Shown here piece by piece: positions 1 through 7,768 of a stretch of 36,479 nucleotides of DNA. The translations under genes and the position numbers were made by a program. This stretch comes from an uncultured Anaerotignum sp. (GTDB lineage: Bacteria > Bacillota > Clostridia > Lachnospirales > Anaerotignaceae). Positions within the stretch are counted from its first letter, which is position 1, and every line of letters starts with the position of its first letter. The stretch covers positions 1 to 36,479 of the forward strand of contig NZ_CAKQVD010000016.1 in the NCBI RefSeq assembly GCF_934277605.1, in the 5' to 3' direction. The notes below the pieces were generated by a model. The model saw only the letters and a list, made by a program, of their open reading frames with translations, made no database searches and was not told the origin of the DNA.

Positions 1-1
1 C

Positions 2-30
2 ATTATATCGCAACTTTTTCTCACTTGCAA
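2..30 (-). promoter_or_regulatory. Sigma-A-type promoter of a leftward gene beyond the window
   Basis: On the minus strand TTGCAA (30-25) and a perfect TATAAT (7-2) are separated by 17 bases. The promoter fires out of the left edge, so its gene is not visible. The -35 box lies in the 8-base palindrome CTTGCAAG and is identical to the -35 of the glnN promoter at 2507-2535. Confidence 0.65.
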
Positions 31-235
31 GAAAATTCACATATTTTTTTAATCGTATTAAAAAAAATACATAATTTTTGACATATAAAACCAACGAAAA
101 TACTTTGATTTCACACGTTATTTGTAAGAATTTTATACTTTTGCATGATTTTTTCTATGATTTTTGCATTATTTCGATACTTGTCATACAAGTTTTCCTT
201 GTCTTTTCTCTGTCAAAAAAATGGGTTTTTATGCG
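31..235. other. AT-rich intergenic stretch with no gene seen
   Basis: This stretch between the edge promoter and the glnN terminator is very AT-rich. Reading frames through it have no ribosome binding site and no recognisable protein. I see no tRNA or structured RNA in it. Confidence 0.6.
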
Positions 236-279
236 AAAAAACCCCGTTTCTTCAAAAATACATTTGAAAAAACGAGGTT
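236..279 (-). terminator. Rho-independent terminator of glnN
   Basis: In the minus-strand RNA a 16-bp stem (279-264 with 255-240; two G-U pairs) closes an 8-base loop and is followed by a U tract at 239-236. It lies 38 bases after the glnN stop codon. Confidence 0.9.
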
Positions 280-317
280 TCGTTTTTATTTCTCTCTTAA
301 TTTGTCATACAAGTAAA

Positions 318-2426
318 TCAAACATGGAACAGCAGCTCTCCATAGGTCGGGAAGGGCCAGCTCTTTTCATCCATCAGCATTTCCAGACGGTCGGCAGGCT
401 CTCTCAATTCCTTCATGGCTTTAAACACATGGTCACGATAGAAAATTGCCTGTGCCTTGCTTTCATCCTGCTGCAAGCCCGCTTCCTCCGTCACCACAGT
501 CAAGGTCTTCAGCTTTTCATGGAACAGCTTGATGTTATGGTTGATTTCACGCAAAAGCTCCTCCTGTGCAGAGGTATCCATCCCGATAGCCTTCAGGGCT
601 GCCACCGCCTGCGCAATCTCCCCTGCATATTTCATAACCGCAGGGCGAATCTGCTTAGATGCCATGTCAATCATGGTTTTTGCTTCAATGTTAATCTGCT
701 TCACATAGGCTTCATAGCGAATTTCCGCTCTTGCCTGCAATTCGATGCTGCTCAAAACACCATGTCTGCCGAACAGTTCAACCACCTTATCATCCAAAAA
801 CGCCTCAACTGCATCTACGGAATTTGTGATATTCGGCAGTCCTCTGCGTTCTGCCTCCGCTACCCAATCATCCGAATAGCCGTTGCCGTCAAAAATAACT
901 CTCTTATGCTCCACATAAGTTCTGCGTACCAGCTCATGCACCGCTGCATTGAAATCCTCTGCCTGCTCCAGCTCATCCGCAAATTTCCGCAGCTCCTCTG
1001 CCACAATCGTATTCAAGGAAAAATTGGGGCCGGAAATAGAAGCCGAGGAAGGCGGCATACGAAATTCAAATTTATTCCCCGTAAAAGCAAAGGGAGAGGT
1101 TCTGTTTCTGTCTGTCGCATCCTTCTTCAATGCAGGCAGGGTGTTTACACCGACTCTCATTCTGCCGCCCTGCAAGCTGCTTGTTGCCTCGCCATGCTCA
1201 ATCTGGTCGAAAATATCCTGCAGCTGATCGCCAAGGAAAATGGAAATGATTGCCGGAGGTGCCTCCTGAGAGCCGAGACGATGATCGTTGCCGGGATTGG
1301 AGGCAGACAGACGCAGCAATTCGGGGTATTCATCCACACCCTTGATAATCGCACTCAAAAATACCAAGAACTGTGCATTTTCATGGGGTGTTTTCCCGGG
1401 GTCCATCAAATTCTGTCCATCATCGGTATTCAAAGACCAGTTTACATGCTTCCCACTGCCGTTTACGCCTGCAAAGGGCTTCTCATGCAGCAGGCAGGTC
1501 ATATTATGGTGTCCCGAAATACGCTTCATTGCCTCCATAATCAACTGGTTATGGTCTGTTGCCTGATTGCAGTCCTCAAAAATCGGTGCCAGCTCATGCT
1601 GTGCAGGTGCCACCTCATTATGCTGTGTCTTTGCAGGCACACCCAATTTCCAAAGCTCTACATTTAATTCATGCATAAAGCAGGCAACTCTTTCCTTAAT
1701 ACTGCCGAAATAATGGTCATCCATTTCCTGTCCCTTGGGGGGAGCCGCACCGAAGAGTGTACGCCCTGTGAAAATCAAATCCTTTCTTTTGTGATATAGG
1801 TTTTTATCAATCAAAAAGTATTCCTGCTCTGCACCACAGCTAACGATAACCTTTTCCGCAGTCTGATTGCCAAACAGACGCACGATACGCATCGCCTGTC
1901 TGCTGACCGCCTCACAGGAACGCAAAAGAGGTGTCTTTTTATCCAGCGCCTCTCCCGTATAGGAATAGAAGGCCGTTGGGATATATAAGGTAGTGCCTGC
2001 CGCATCCTCACGCAAAAAAGCAGGAGAGGTGCAGTCCCAAGCCGTATAGCCACGAGCCTCGAAGGTTGCACGCAGACCACCGGAGGGGAAGGAGGAAGCA
2101 TCGGATTCTCCTTTAATCAGCTCCTTGCCGGAAAACTCCATAATTGCCTTCCCATTGGATGGAGGTGCCAAAAAGGAATCGTGCTTTTCTGCCGTAATCC
2201 CTGTCATTGGCTGGAACCAGTGTGTATAATGGGTTGCGCCACGCTCAATCGCCCAATCCTTCATGGCATTGGCAATGATATCTGCAATTTCGGAATTGAG
2301 CATCTCCCCACGTTCAATGGTATTTTTCAATTCCTCATAAACCTTTTTCGGCAAATGCTGTCGCATCATTGCATCGTTGAATACATTTATCCCAAAAATT
2401 TCGGGTACAGAAACTCTTTCGCTCAT
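318..2426 (-). CDS. glnN: Type III glutamine synthetase
   Basis: Makes glutamine from glutamate, ammonia and ATP, the entry point of ammonia assimilation in the cytoplasm. The 702-aa product fits the long GSIII (GlnN) family and not the 440-470-aa GlnA. It has the GSIII N-terminus (SVPEIFGINVF), the HWFQPMTG segment near residue 80, SFPSGGLRATFEARGYTAWD, the glutamate-binding NGSGKHVNWS region and the NPGNDHRLGSQEAPPA stretch. A start 11 codons upstream is possible, but the ATG at 2426 has AGGA at 8 bases and begins at the conserved MSERVSVPEIF. The gene is monocistronic, with its own promoter (2507-2535) and terminator (236-279). An inverted repeat over the -35 box suggests nitrogen-dependent control, which is inference. 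Confidence 0.97.
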   Translation of the reverse strand: MSERVSVPEIFGINVFNDAMMRQHLPKKVYEELKNTIERGEMLNSEIADIIANAMKDWAIERGATHYTHWFQPMTGITAEKHDSFLAPPSNGKAIMEFSGKELIKGESDASSFPSGGLRATFEARGYTAWDCTSPAFLREDAAGTTLYIPTAFYSYTGEALDKKTPLLRSCEAVSRQAMRIVRLFGNQTAEKVIVSCGAEQEYFLIDKNLYHKRKDLIFTGRTLFGAAPPKGQEMDDHYFGSIKERVACFMHELNVELWKLGVPAKTQHNEVAPAQHELAPIFEDCNQATDHNQLIMEAMKRISGHHNMTCLLHEKPFAGVNGSGKHVNWSLNTDDGQNLMDPGKTPHENAQFLVFLSAIIKGVDEYPELLRLSASNPGNDHRLGSQEAPPAIISIFLGDQLQDIFDQIEHGEATSSLQGGRMRVGVNTLPALKKDATDRNRTSPFAFTGNKFEFRMPPSSASISGPNFSLNTIVAEELRKFADELEQAEDFNAAVHELVRRTYVEHKRVIFDGNGYSDDWVAEAERRGLPNITNSVDAVEAFLDDKVVELFGRHGVLSSIELQARAEIRYEAYVKQINIEAKTMIDMASKQIRPAVMKYAGEIAQAVAALKAIGMDTSAQEELLREINHNIKLFHEKLKTLTVVTEEAGLQQDESKAQAIFYRDHVFKAMKELREPADRLEMLMDEKSWPFPTYGELLFHV

Positions 2427-2506
2427 ACAATGTTCCTTTCTTTCGTAGAAAAACCGCATCGGTTACAATCACATCATCAGAAGAATGAATCTTCGCTTAT
2501 TTTTTC

Positions 2507-2535
2507 ATTATAACGGCGGAAAAAGCCATTTGCAA
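2507..2535 (-). promoter_or_regulatory. Promoter of glnN
   Basis: Minus strand: TTGCAA (2535-2530), a 17-base spacer and TATAAT (2512-2507). This gives a leader of roughly 75 bases before the glnN ATG at 2426. Confidence 0.8.
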
Positions 2536-2548
2536 CGGTTTTGCAAAT
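2528..2548. promoter_or_regulatory. Inverted repeat over the glnN -35 box (candidate operator)
   Basis: Perfect 8-base arms, ATTTGCAA (2528-2535) and TTGCAAAT (2541-2548), are separated by CGGTT. The left arm contains the whole -35 hexamer, so a bound protein would compete with RNA polymerase. It does not match the Bacillus GlnR/TnrA box (TGTNA-N7-TNACA). The binding protein is unknown. Confidence 0.5.
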
Positions 2549-2665
2549 ATCCCTTTGGAGAAATCTTCCTCGTTCCACGCTTTTTTTTGACTAATTCCTA
2601 CAAAAGCCATCCCCTTTCCTTCCATTGTCCTCATACAAGCGGAGAAAAGCATCCTCTTTTTCGAC

Positions 2666-2698
2666 AAAAAAAGAAAAGCCTCGGTTATCCCAAGACTT
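2666..2698 (-). terminator. Terminator of the DUF6514-like gene
   Basis: Minus-strand RNA: a 9-bp stem (2698-2690 with 2684-2676, including three G-U pairs) and a 5-base loop, followed by a U-rich tract. It separates the small gene from glnN. Confidence 0.75.
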
Positions 2699-2734
2699 TT
2701 TATCCATTGATTTCCTTTAATTTCTTTCTGATTT

Positions 2735-3049
2735 TCAACAAGCAGCAGAAATGCCTCTGGATTCCTGCCATTCCTTTGCGCCGATAAAATCATCGTATAT
2801 TGCATCTAATTCCGACGGCAACGCGGAGCCAACCCAAAGATTTTTGATAAAACGCTGTGTCTCCTCTCTGCTTTCGGAAACACCGCAAAGCAGACTTCGT
2901 TCCTGCTGTCCGCTTTCAGCCGTTTTTTCTATTTCAGCACCATATACTCTGCCATTTTCCGTGGCATGAATCACCAGAGAATAACACAGAACATATTCCC
3001 TGCCCTGTTCATCCTGCAGCTTTTTTTTATAAAGCATTGCCTTTCTCAT
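2735..3049 (-). CDS. Small uncharacterised protein, DUF6514-like
   Basis: A 104-aa protein resembling the small Clostridia proteins grouped as DUF6514: a short strand-rich N-terminus (EYVLCYSLVIHATENGRVYGAEIEK), a middle segment with LLCGVSESREETQRFIKNL, and an acidic end, ALPSELDAIYDDFIGA. No signal peptide or membrane segment is visible. I chose the ATG at 3049 because AAGGGGTG lies 6 bases upstream. The in-frame ATG at 3073 has no ribosome binding site. Its function is unknown. It is divergent from the YheO-type regulator, which could control it. I am fairly sure it is a gene and less sure of the family. Confidence 0.75.
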   Translation of the reverse strand: MRKAMLYKKKLQDEQGREYVLCYSLVIHATENGRVYGAEIEKTAESGQQERSLLCGVSESREETQRFIKNLWVGSALPSELDAIYDDFIGAKEWQESRGISAAC

Positions 3050-3131
3050 TTGACTCACCCCTTCGTTACTCATTGGTTATTATTCATACACTGATTATAA
3101 AAAATTCTTCTGACGAAAACTATAAAAATTT

Positions 3132-3164
3132 CGTTAAGATGGACTGTCATCCATATTCTTAACG
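3132..3164. repeat. Imperfect dyad in the divergent 3050-3336 region
   Basis: CGTTAAGATGGA (3132-3143) pairs with TCCATATTCTTAACG (3150-3164) apart from a 3-base bulge, with a 6-base loop. It lies between the start of the DUF6514-like gene and the promoter of the regulator. It could be an operator or a hairpin. The short U-poor sequence after it argues against a classical terminator. Confidence 0.45.
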
Positions 3165-3248
3165 CTCTTTTAACAGAAATAATTTTTTATAAAAGTAGTA
3201 AATATTTCATTTAAATTACATTTTTTCATCAAAAATCTTTTCTTTCTC

Positions 3249-3277
3249 TTGAAAAACAATCGTCTTTCATGTATGAT
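3249..3277 (+). promoter_or_regulatory. Promoter of the YheO-type regulator
   Basis: TTGAAA (3249-3254), a 17-base spacer and TATGAT (3272-3277). A leader of about 50 bases and a GGAGG ribosome binding site follow before the ATG at 3337. Confidence 0.7.
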
Positions 3278-3336
3278 AAAAGCATATTACGAGATTTGAC
3301 GCCGGAAAACAGTACATAACAGCATGGAGGTACTCT

Positions 3337-3999
3337 ATGGATTATTCAATTACACCTTTGAGTGAGAAGGAAAAAGCAATTTTGGAATCCTATATGCAAA
3401 TAGCAGACGGATTGGCAGAATTTTGGGGAGAAAACTGCGAGGTTATCATCCATGATTTAACACAGTTGGATGCCTCTGTTGTAAAGATTGTCAACGGTCA
3501 TCTTTCCGGCAGACAGGTGGGTGCGCCCATTTCCGAGGTTACGCTGAACTTTGTAAACAAAATGATGGCAACTCCCGGCATGGACCACGTTACCTATTTT
3601 GCAAAAAACAAACGTGGAGAGGCCTTCAAAGCATTCATCTCTGCCATCAAGGGCGAAAAGCATCAAATCATCGGCTTGTTCTGCATTAACTTTTATCTGA
3701 ATACCTCTTTGCTTTCCTTTATGCAGACCTTTACCCCTGTCACAAAAACAGAATCGGAAAACATCTCCGAAACCTTCGTGGAAAACACAGAGGAATTGAT
3801 GTTAAATGCCCTGGAGGATGCCAAAAAAGCAGTATACAGCAATCTAGCAATTTCCTCCTCCAATAAGAACAAGGAAATCATTGCTCTGCTCTATCAAAAG
3901 GGCATCTTCAATTTAAAGGATTCTGTCATTACCATTGCAAATCATCTGGGTATTTCCAAAAATACCGTTTACATGCACATTCGCAATATGAATAAATAA
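3337..3999 (+). CDS. YheO-type PAS/HTH transcriptional regulator
   Basis: A 220-aa cytoplasmic DNA-binding regulator of the YheO/DauR type. Residues about 14-120 form the YheO-like PAS domain (YMQIADGLAEFWGENCEVIIHDL, then HLSGRQVGAPISEVTLNF and the KAFISAIKGEKHQIIGLFCINF segment). Residues about 175-218 form a C-terminal HTH with IIALLYQKGIFNLKDSVITIANHLGISKNTVY read in short pieces. Relatives control amino acid catabolism genes, for example D-arginine use in Pseudomonas, by sensing a small ligand. GGAGG sits 7 bases before the ATG. It stands alone between its own promoter and a bidirectional terminator. Its ligand and targets are unknown; the divergent small gene and glnN are nearest. Confidence 0.88.
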   Translation: MDYSITPLSEKEKAILESYMQIADGLAEFWGENCEVIIHDLTQLDASVVKIVNGHLSGRQVGAPISEVTLNFVNKMMATPGMDHVTYFAKNKRGEAFKAFISAIKGEKHQIIGLFCINFYLNTSLLSFMQTFTPVTKTESENISETFVENTEELMLNALEDAKKAVYSNLAISSSNKNKEIIALLYQKGIFNLKDSVITIANHLGISKNTVYMHIRNMNK

Positions 4000-4014
4000 G
4001 AACCACTGAAGCAC

Positions 4015-4056
4015 AAAAAAGCGGAAAAATCCTTTCTCTCGGATTTTTCCGCTTTC
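4015..4056. terminator. Bidirectional terminator between the regulator and trmD
   Basis: A perfect 12-bp stem (GCGGAAAAATCC, 4021-4032, with 4041-4052) and an 8-base loop. It has an A run before it (4015-4020) and a T-rich run after it, so it can stop the plus-strand regulator and the minus-strand trmD operon. Confidence 0.9.
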
Positions 4057-4057
4057 T

Positions 4058-4804
4058 TTATTCCGTTTCTTCCAAAACAATTCCCTGTTTTTGTAAAAAT
4101 TCCAAATCCTTTTTGGTCAGCTCTGCCTCTTTCAGCAGGTCGGGGCGTTTTTTCGCTGTTCGGATGAGTGCCTGCTCTCTCCGCCATCTTGCAATGTTGC
4201 CATGGTGTCCGCTCAACAGCACCTCCGGCACCTCTCTGCCCATGAACACAGGCGGACGGGTATATTGCGGATATTCCAAAAGGCCATCGGAAAAGCTTTC
4301 ATCCGCAAAGGATTCCTCCTTTCCAAGCACCCCCGGCACCAAGCGGGATACTGCATCAATGATGGTAATGGCTGCCAATTCGCCGCCCGTCAGCACAAAA
4401 TCTCCCAAGGAAATTTCATCCGTCACAATCTCCTCAATCAAACGCTCATCAATGCCCTCATAATGCCCGCAAAGGAAAACGAGATTCTCCTCCTGCGCCA
4501 GCTCCTCTGCCACACGCTGCGTAAACGGTCTGCCCTGCGGTGTCATAAAAACCACACGGGCGTTTTCCGCTTTTGGCAAAAGGCTGCAATAGGCATCATA
4601 AATCGGCTGTCCCTGCATCACAAGCCCTGCGCCGCCGCCATAGGGATAATCGTCAACGTGCTTATGCTTATTTAGCGTAAAATCACGAATATTGACCGCC
4701 TCAACGGAAATATGCCCTTCCTTCTGCGCTCTGCCCATAATGCTGTGGGAAAGCGTCTGCTCTATCATTTCCGGAAACAGCGTCAACACGAAAAACTGCT
4801 TCAT
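4058..4804 (-). CDS. trmD: tRNA (guanine37-N1)-methyltransferase
   Basis: Methylates N1 of G37 next to the anticodon using S-adenosylmethionine, preventing +1 frameshifts. The product is 248 aa, the normal length. SPOUT-family landmarks are visible: HYEGIDER (114-121), SLGDFVLTGGELA (132-144), the knot region, and YPQYTRPPVF (178-187). The C-terminal domain has SGHHGNIARWRREQAL. It is the last gene of the ylxM operon, one base after the rimM stop. In Bacillus rplS usually follows trmD; here a terminator follows instead. Confidence 0.97.
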   Translation of the reverse strand: MKQFFVLTLFPEMIEQTLSHSIMGRAQKEGHISVEAVNIRDFTLNKHKHVDDYPYGGGAGLVMQGQPIYDAYCSLLPKAENARVVFMTPQGRPFTQRVAEELAQEENLVFLCGHYEGIDERLIEEIVTDEISLGDFVLTGGELAAITIIDAVSRLVPGVLGKEESFADESFSDGLLEYPQYTRPPVFMGREVPEVLLSGHHGNIARWRREQALIRTAKKRPDLLKEAELTKKDLEFLQKQGIVLEETE

Positions 4805-4805
4805 T

Positions 4806-5315
4806 TTATCTCAGTCCTTCCAAAAGATGCACCGTCATCACGCCTGCGGCAACATCCACCTTTAAAATGCAGTCCTTAATGGCAGGAATCAGCAGCTCCT
4901 TTGCATCCTCCGGCTTCTTCACTGCATAGACATCATTCGCACCGGTTTCATAAATCCTTACCAGCTCGCCCAACTCTTCGCCATCCTCCGTCACAACCTG
5001 CATCCCATAGAGGTCGCGGGTGTAATATTCATCCTCCTCCAGAGGAATCGCAACAGCATCGGGAATCAAAATCCGTCCGTTTTTATACAGCTCCGCCACA
5101 TTGATATCATTGATTTCCTTTACCGTCAGCAGAATCATATTTTTCTGATATGCCACCTTCTGAATATGAAAAAGCTCCTGCTTGCCGCGAATTTCCACGG
5201 TAATTTCCTTCAGCCGCTCAAAGCGCGTCGGATCCTGCGTGGTCGGGAAAACGCGCATCGTGCCGCGAATCCCGTGTGTTCCGGTAATCTTACCGATTTC
5301 AAAATAATTTTCCAT
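4806..5315 (-). CDS. rimM: 16S rRNA maturation factor RimM
   Basis: Helps assemble the 30S head by binding near ribosomal protein S19. The 169-aa product has the RimM N-terminal barrel (FEIGKITGTHGIRGTMRV at residues 5-22, then the LLTVKEINDINVAE region) and a C-terminal PRC barrel (YYTRDLYGMQV and LIPAIKDCILKVD segments). The ATG at 5315 fits the family N-terminus, but the AAGGA upstream is 13 bases away, so translation may be weak. An upstream ATG at 5328 is out of frame. An intrinsic terminator stands between this gene and khpA. Confidence 0.96.
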   Translation of the reverse strand: MENYFEIGKITGTHGIRGTMRVFPTTQDPTRFERLKEITVEIRGKQELFHIQKVAYQKNMILLTVKEINDINVAELYKNGRILIPDAVAIPLEEDEYYTRDLYGMQVVTEDGEELGELVRIYETGANDVYAVKKPEDAKELLIPAIKDCILKVDVAAGVMTVHLLEGLR

Positions 5316-5346
5316 ATATGAAACCCATTCCTTTTTATCTGATATG

Positions 5347-5375
5347 AAAAAGGCGGCAGGAAAAATCCCACCGCC
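5347..5375 (-). terminator. Terminator inside the operon, between khpA and rimM
   Basis: Minus-strand RNA: a 9-bp GC-rich stem (5375-5367 with 5360-5352, two G-U pairs), a 6-base loop, then UUUUU at 5351-5347. It looks fully competent. It probably lowers rimM-trmD expression relative to ffh-rpsP-khpA, or rimM has another promoter. Confidence 0.8.
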
Positions 5376-5393
5376 GTCACCGTTTTCCTCTGC

Positions 5394-5624
5394 TTACTGC
5401 ACGATTTCCACGATGATTTTTTTGTCTTCATGGATGCCGGCGGCTTTTACCACAGTGCGGATTGCCTTTGCAATTCTGCCCTGCTTGCCGATGACCTTGC
5501 CCATATCCTCGGGAGCAACCTTCAGTTCCAGAATCAAAGCACGTTCGTTATTTGTTTCTGCAACCACAACCTGTTCCGGATGTTCCACAAGTCTTTTTGC
5601 AATGACCTCTAACAATTCTTTCAT
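5394..5624 (-). CDS. khpA: KH-domain RNA-binding protein KhpA (YlqC)
   Basis: A 76-aa single KH domain protein with the GKQG loop at residues 46-49 (MGKVIGKQGRIAKAIRTVV). In Firmicutes KhpA pairs with KhpB and binds RNA, affecting cell division and elongation. That role is family knowledge. AGGAGG lies 8 bases before the ATG. It sits directly after rpsP (22-base gap), the usual place for ylqC. Confidence 0.95.
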   Translation of the reverse strand: MKELLEVIAKRLVEHPEQVVVAETNNERALILELKVAPEDMGKVIGKQGRIAKAIRTVVKAAGIHEDKKIIVEIVQ

Positions 5625-5646
5625 AAATCGGCCTCCTAAATAGGAA

Positions 5647-5895
5647 TTATTCGCCGATTACACCGGCTTTTTTCAACAGAGCCTTTACAGTATCGGAAGG
5701 CTGTGCGCCGTTTGCCAGCCATTTGTTTGCTGCTTCTGCGTCAACCTTCAGAACAACGGGTTCCTTTGTAGGATCATAGATACCGATTTCTTCGATGGAT
5801 CTGCCGTTTCTGGATGTTCTGGAATCTGCTACAACGATTCTGTAAAAAGGTGCCTTCTTTGCGCCCAGTCTTTTCAGTCTGATTCTTACTGCCAT
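5647..5895 (-). CDS. rpsP: 30S ribosomal protein S16
   Basis: 82-aa bS16, a primary binder of the 5' domain of 16S rRNA. The N-terminus MAVRIRLKRLGAKKAPFYRI and the SRNGRSIEEIGIYDPT segment are diagnostic. AGGAGG precedes the ATG by 8 bases. It follows ffh in the SRP/ribosome operon. Confidence 0.98.
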   Translation of the reverse strand: MAVRIRLKRLGAKKAPFYRIVVADSRTSRNGRSIEEIGIYDPTKEPVVLKVDAEAANKWLANGAQPSDTVKALLKKAGVIGE

Positions 5896-5973
5896 GATTT
5901 TGTCCTCCTGCTTTTAAAAATACTTATTTTCACTTTTTTATTTCTTAATCCCTAACGGAATAAGGTTCGTTTT

Positions 5974-7323
5974 TTAACGGAAGAAAGGAAATTTTCCCTT
6001 TTTCCCTTTTTGCATATTGTTCATCTGCTTCATCATTTTTTTCATTTCTTCAAACTGCTTGATGAGGCGATTGACATCTGCAATGCTTCTGCCGCAGCCT
6101 GCGGCAATTCGTTTCTTTCTCGGCCCATTCAGAATAGAGGGGTTTGCCCTTTCCTCCTTCGTCATGGATTGGATGATAGCCTCGGTGCGTGCCATTTCCT
6201 TCTGGGGATCCACCCCATTGAGTGCCGCATCCAAATCAAGCTTGCCCATTCCGGGAATCCCCGGCATCATGCCGAGCAAATCCTTCAAAGGCCCCATTTT
6301 CTTGATTTGCTGCATCTGAGAAAGGAAATCCTCCAATGTGAAATCGTTGGCACGCATTTTCTTTGCCATATCAAGTGCTTCCTGCTCATCAATATTCGCC
6401 TGCACCTTATCAATCAAAGAAAGTACGTCGCCCATCCCCAAAATACGAGATGCCATTCGGTCGGGATAGAAGGGCTCCAAATCCTCCATCTTCTCACCCA
6501 TACCGATATATTTAATGGGCTTGTTGGTTACGCTTCTGACAGAAAGTGCAGCACCACCTCTGGCGTCGCCATCCAGCTTTGTCAAAATGATACCATCCAC
6601 ACCCAGCTGACCGTCAAAGCTTTCCGCAACCGTAACTGCGTCCTGACCTGTCATTGCATCGACCACCAGCAAAATTTCCTGTGGTCTGACTGCTGTTTTG
6701 ATATCCTGCAACTCCTGCATCAATTCTTCATTGATATGCAAACGACCTGCCGTATCGATTAAAATAACATCGTGATGCTGCTGTGCCGCATACTCCAACG
6801 CTTTTTTTGAAATTTCCACAGGGCTGACCTCTGTGCCCATTTCAAACACAGGGATGTTGTAATTTTTCCCAACCACCTGCAGCTGCTTGATTGCCGCAGG
6901 TCTGTAAACGTCACAGGCAACCAACAAAGGACTTCTGCCCTGCTTTCTGAGCTGTCCTGCCAGCTTGCCGCTTGTTGTTGTTTTACCTGCACCCTGCAAG
7001 CCAACCATCATAAAAACAGTGGGCGGCTTTCTGGAAAAGGTTAGCTGTGCCTGCGTGGAGCCCATCAGCGCAATCAGTTCCTCATTTACGATTTTGATGA
7101 CCTGCTGACCGGGATTCAACCCCTGCAATACCTCCGTACCGACAGCCCGCTCTGTTACCTTTTTGATAAATTCCTTTACAATTTTGAAGTTGACATCTGC
7201 TTCCAGAAGGGCGATTTTTACTTCTCGCATGGCAGCCTTAACATCTGCCTCTGTCAGCACACCTTTACTTCTGAGCTGCTTGAATACCTCCTGCAGCTTA
7301 TTGGAAAGATTTTCAAATGCCAT
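5974..7323 (-). CDS. ffh: Signal recognition particle GTPase Ffh
   Basis: Binds signal sequences and the SRP RNA and delivers ribosomes to the receptor FtsY. The 449-aa product shows the N domain (ENLSNKLQEVFKQL), the P-loop GLQGAGKTT (108-116), DTAGR, TKLDGDARGG, and a Met-rich M domain with MMPGIPGMG and an MKKMMKQMNNMQKGKKGK tail. The codon just upstream is TTG; the ATG at 7323 matches the usual MAFENL start and has GGAGG 9 bases away. The SRP RNA gene is not in this window. Confidence 0.97.
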   Translation of the reverse strand: MAFENLSNKLQEVFKQLRSKGVLTEADVKAAMREVKIALLEADVNFKIVKEFIKKVTERAVGTEVLQGLNPGQQVIKIVNEELIALMGSTQAQLTFSRKPPTVFMMVGLQGAGKTTTSGKLAGQLRKQGRSPLLVACDVYRPAAIKQLQVVGKNYNIPVFEMGTEVSPVEISKKALEYAAQQHHDVILIDTAGRLHINEELMQELQDIKTAVRPQEILLVVDAMTGQDAVTVAESFDGQLGVDGIILTKLDGDARGGAALSVRSVTNKPIKYIGMGEKMEDLEPFYPDRMASRILGMGDVLSLIDKVQANIDEQEALDMAKKMRANDFTLEDFLSQMQQIKKMGPLKDLLGMMPGIPGMGKLDLDAALNGVDPQKEMARTEAIIQSMTKEERANPSILNGPRKKRIAAGCGRSIADVNRLIKQFEEMKKMMKQMNNMQKGKKGKFPFFR

Positions 7324-7339
7324 CAATCGCGACCTCCTT

Positions 7340-7690
7340 TCAGGATAAGATATCGTCAGCGATTTTTTTCATTTTTGCGATTGCCTTTACCATGGCGGCA
7401 TCCGGATTCTTTTTTTCCATTCCCTCCATGATATGCTTCATTTCCTGCACCGCTTTTTTCTGTGCTTGAAAACGGGAAACGAGCTGTAGCTTTTCCTCAT
7501 AGGCTTGCAGAATTTTTTCCGTCCGCTTCAGCTGATCACGAACAGCCTGTCGGCTGATGGACAATTCCTCTCCAATCTCCGTCAGAGAAAGGTCATTTTG
7601 ATAATGCAGTTCATATACCTGCTTTTGTTTTTCCGTCAGCAATTCGCCATAAAAATCATAAAGCAAAGTCAGCTGCAAAATATCATCCAT
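7340..7690 (-). CDS. ylxM: YlxM-family SRP-associated HTH protein
   Basis: A 116-aa UPF0122 protein with a sigma-70 region 4-like HTH (LTEKQKQVYELHYQNDLSL and EIGEELSISRQAVRDQLKR, about residues 18-55) and a coiled-coil-like C-terminal half. Relatives bind or modulate the SRP and always precede ffh, as here (16-base gap). AGGAGG lies 9 bases upstream of the ATG. It is the first gene of the operon, served by the promoter at 7740-7768. Confidence 0.95.
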   Translation of the reverse strand: MDDILQLTLLYDFYGELLTEKQKQVYELHYQNDLSLTEIGEELSISRQAVRDQLKRTEKILQAYEEKLQLVSRFQAQKKAVQEMKHIMEGMEKKNPDAAMVKAIAKMKKIADDILS

Positions 7691-7739
7691 GTTCTTCCTG
7701 CCTCCTGTAAAGGATAACTACTTTACAATCACCTTACCT

Positions 7740-7768
7740 ATCCTACCAGACAAAGCCCCCTTTGTCAA
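7740..7768 (-). promoter_or_regulatory. Promoter of the ylxM-ffh-rpsP-khpA-rimM-trmD operon
   Basis: Minus strand: perfect TTGACA (7768-7763), a 17-base spacer and TAGGAT (7745-7740). It is one of the strongest promoters in the window. Confidence 0.85.
7749..7766. repeat. Perfect inverted repeat inside the ylxM promoter
   Basis: GACAAAG (7749-7755), CCCC and CTTTGTC (7760-7766) form a 7-base-arm palindrome covering most of the -35 box and the spacer. It could be an operator for a repressor. No known regulator is recognised. Confidence 0.5.

Noticed and set aside
78..1667. Long open frame on the plus strand across the glnN gene
   Set aside because: It runs antisense to a clear glutamine synthetase, has no ribosome binding site or recognisable domain, and its composition is that of a reverse complement frame.
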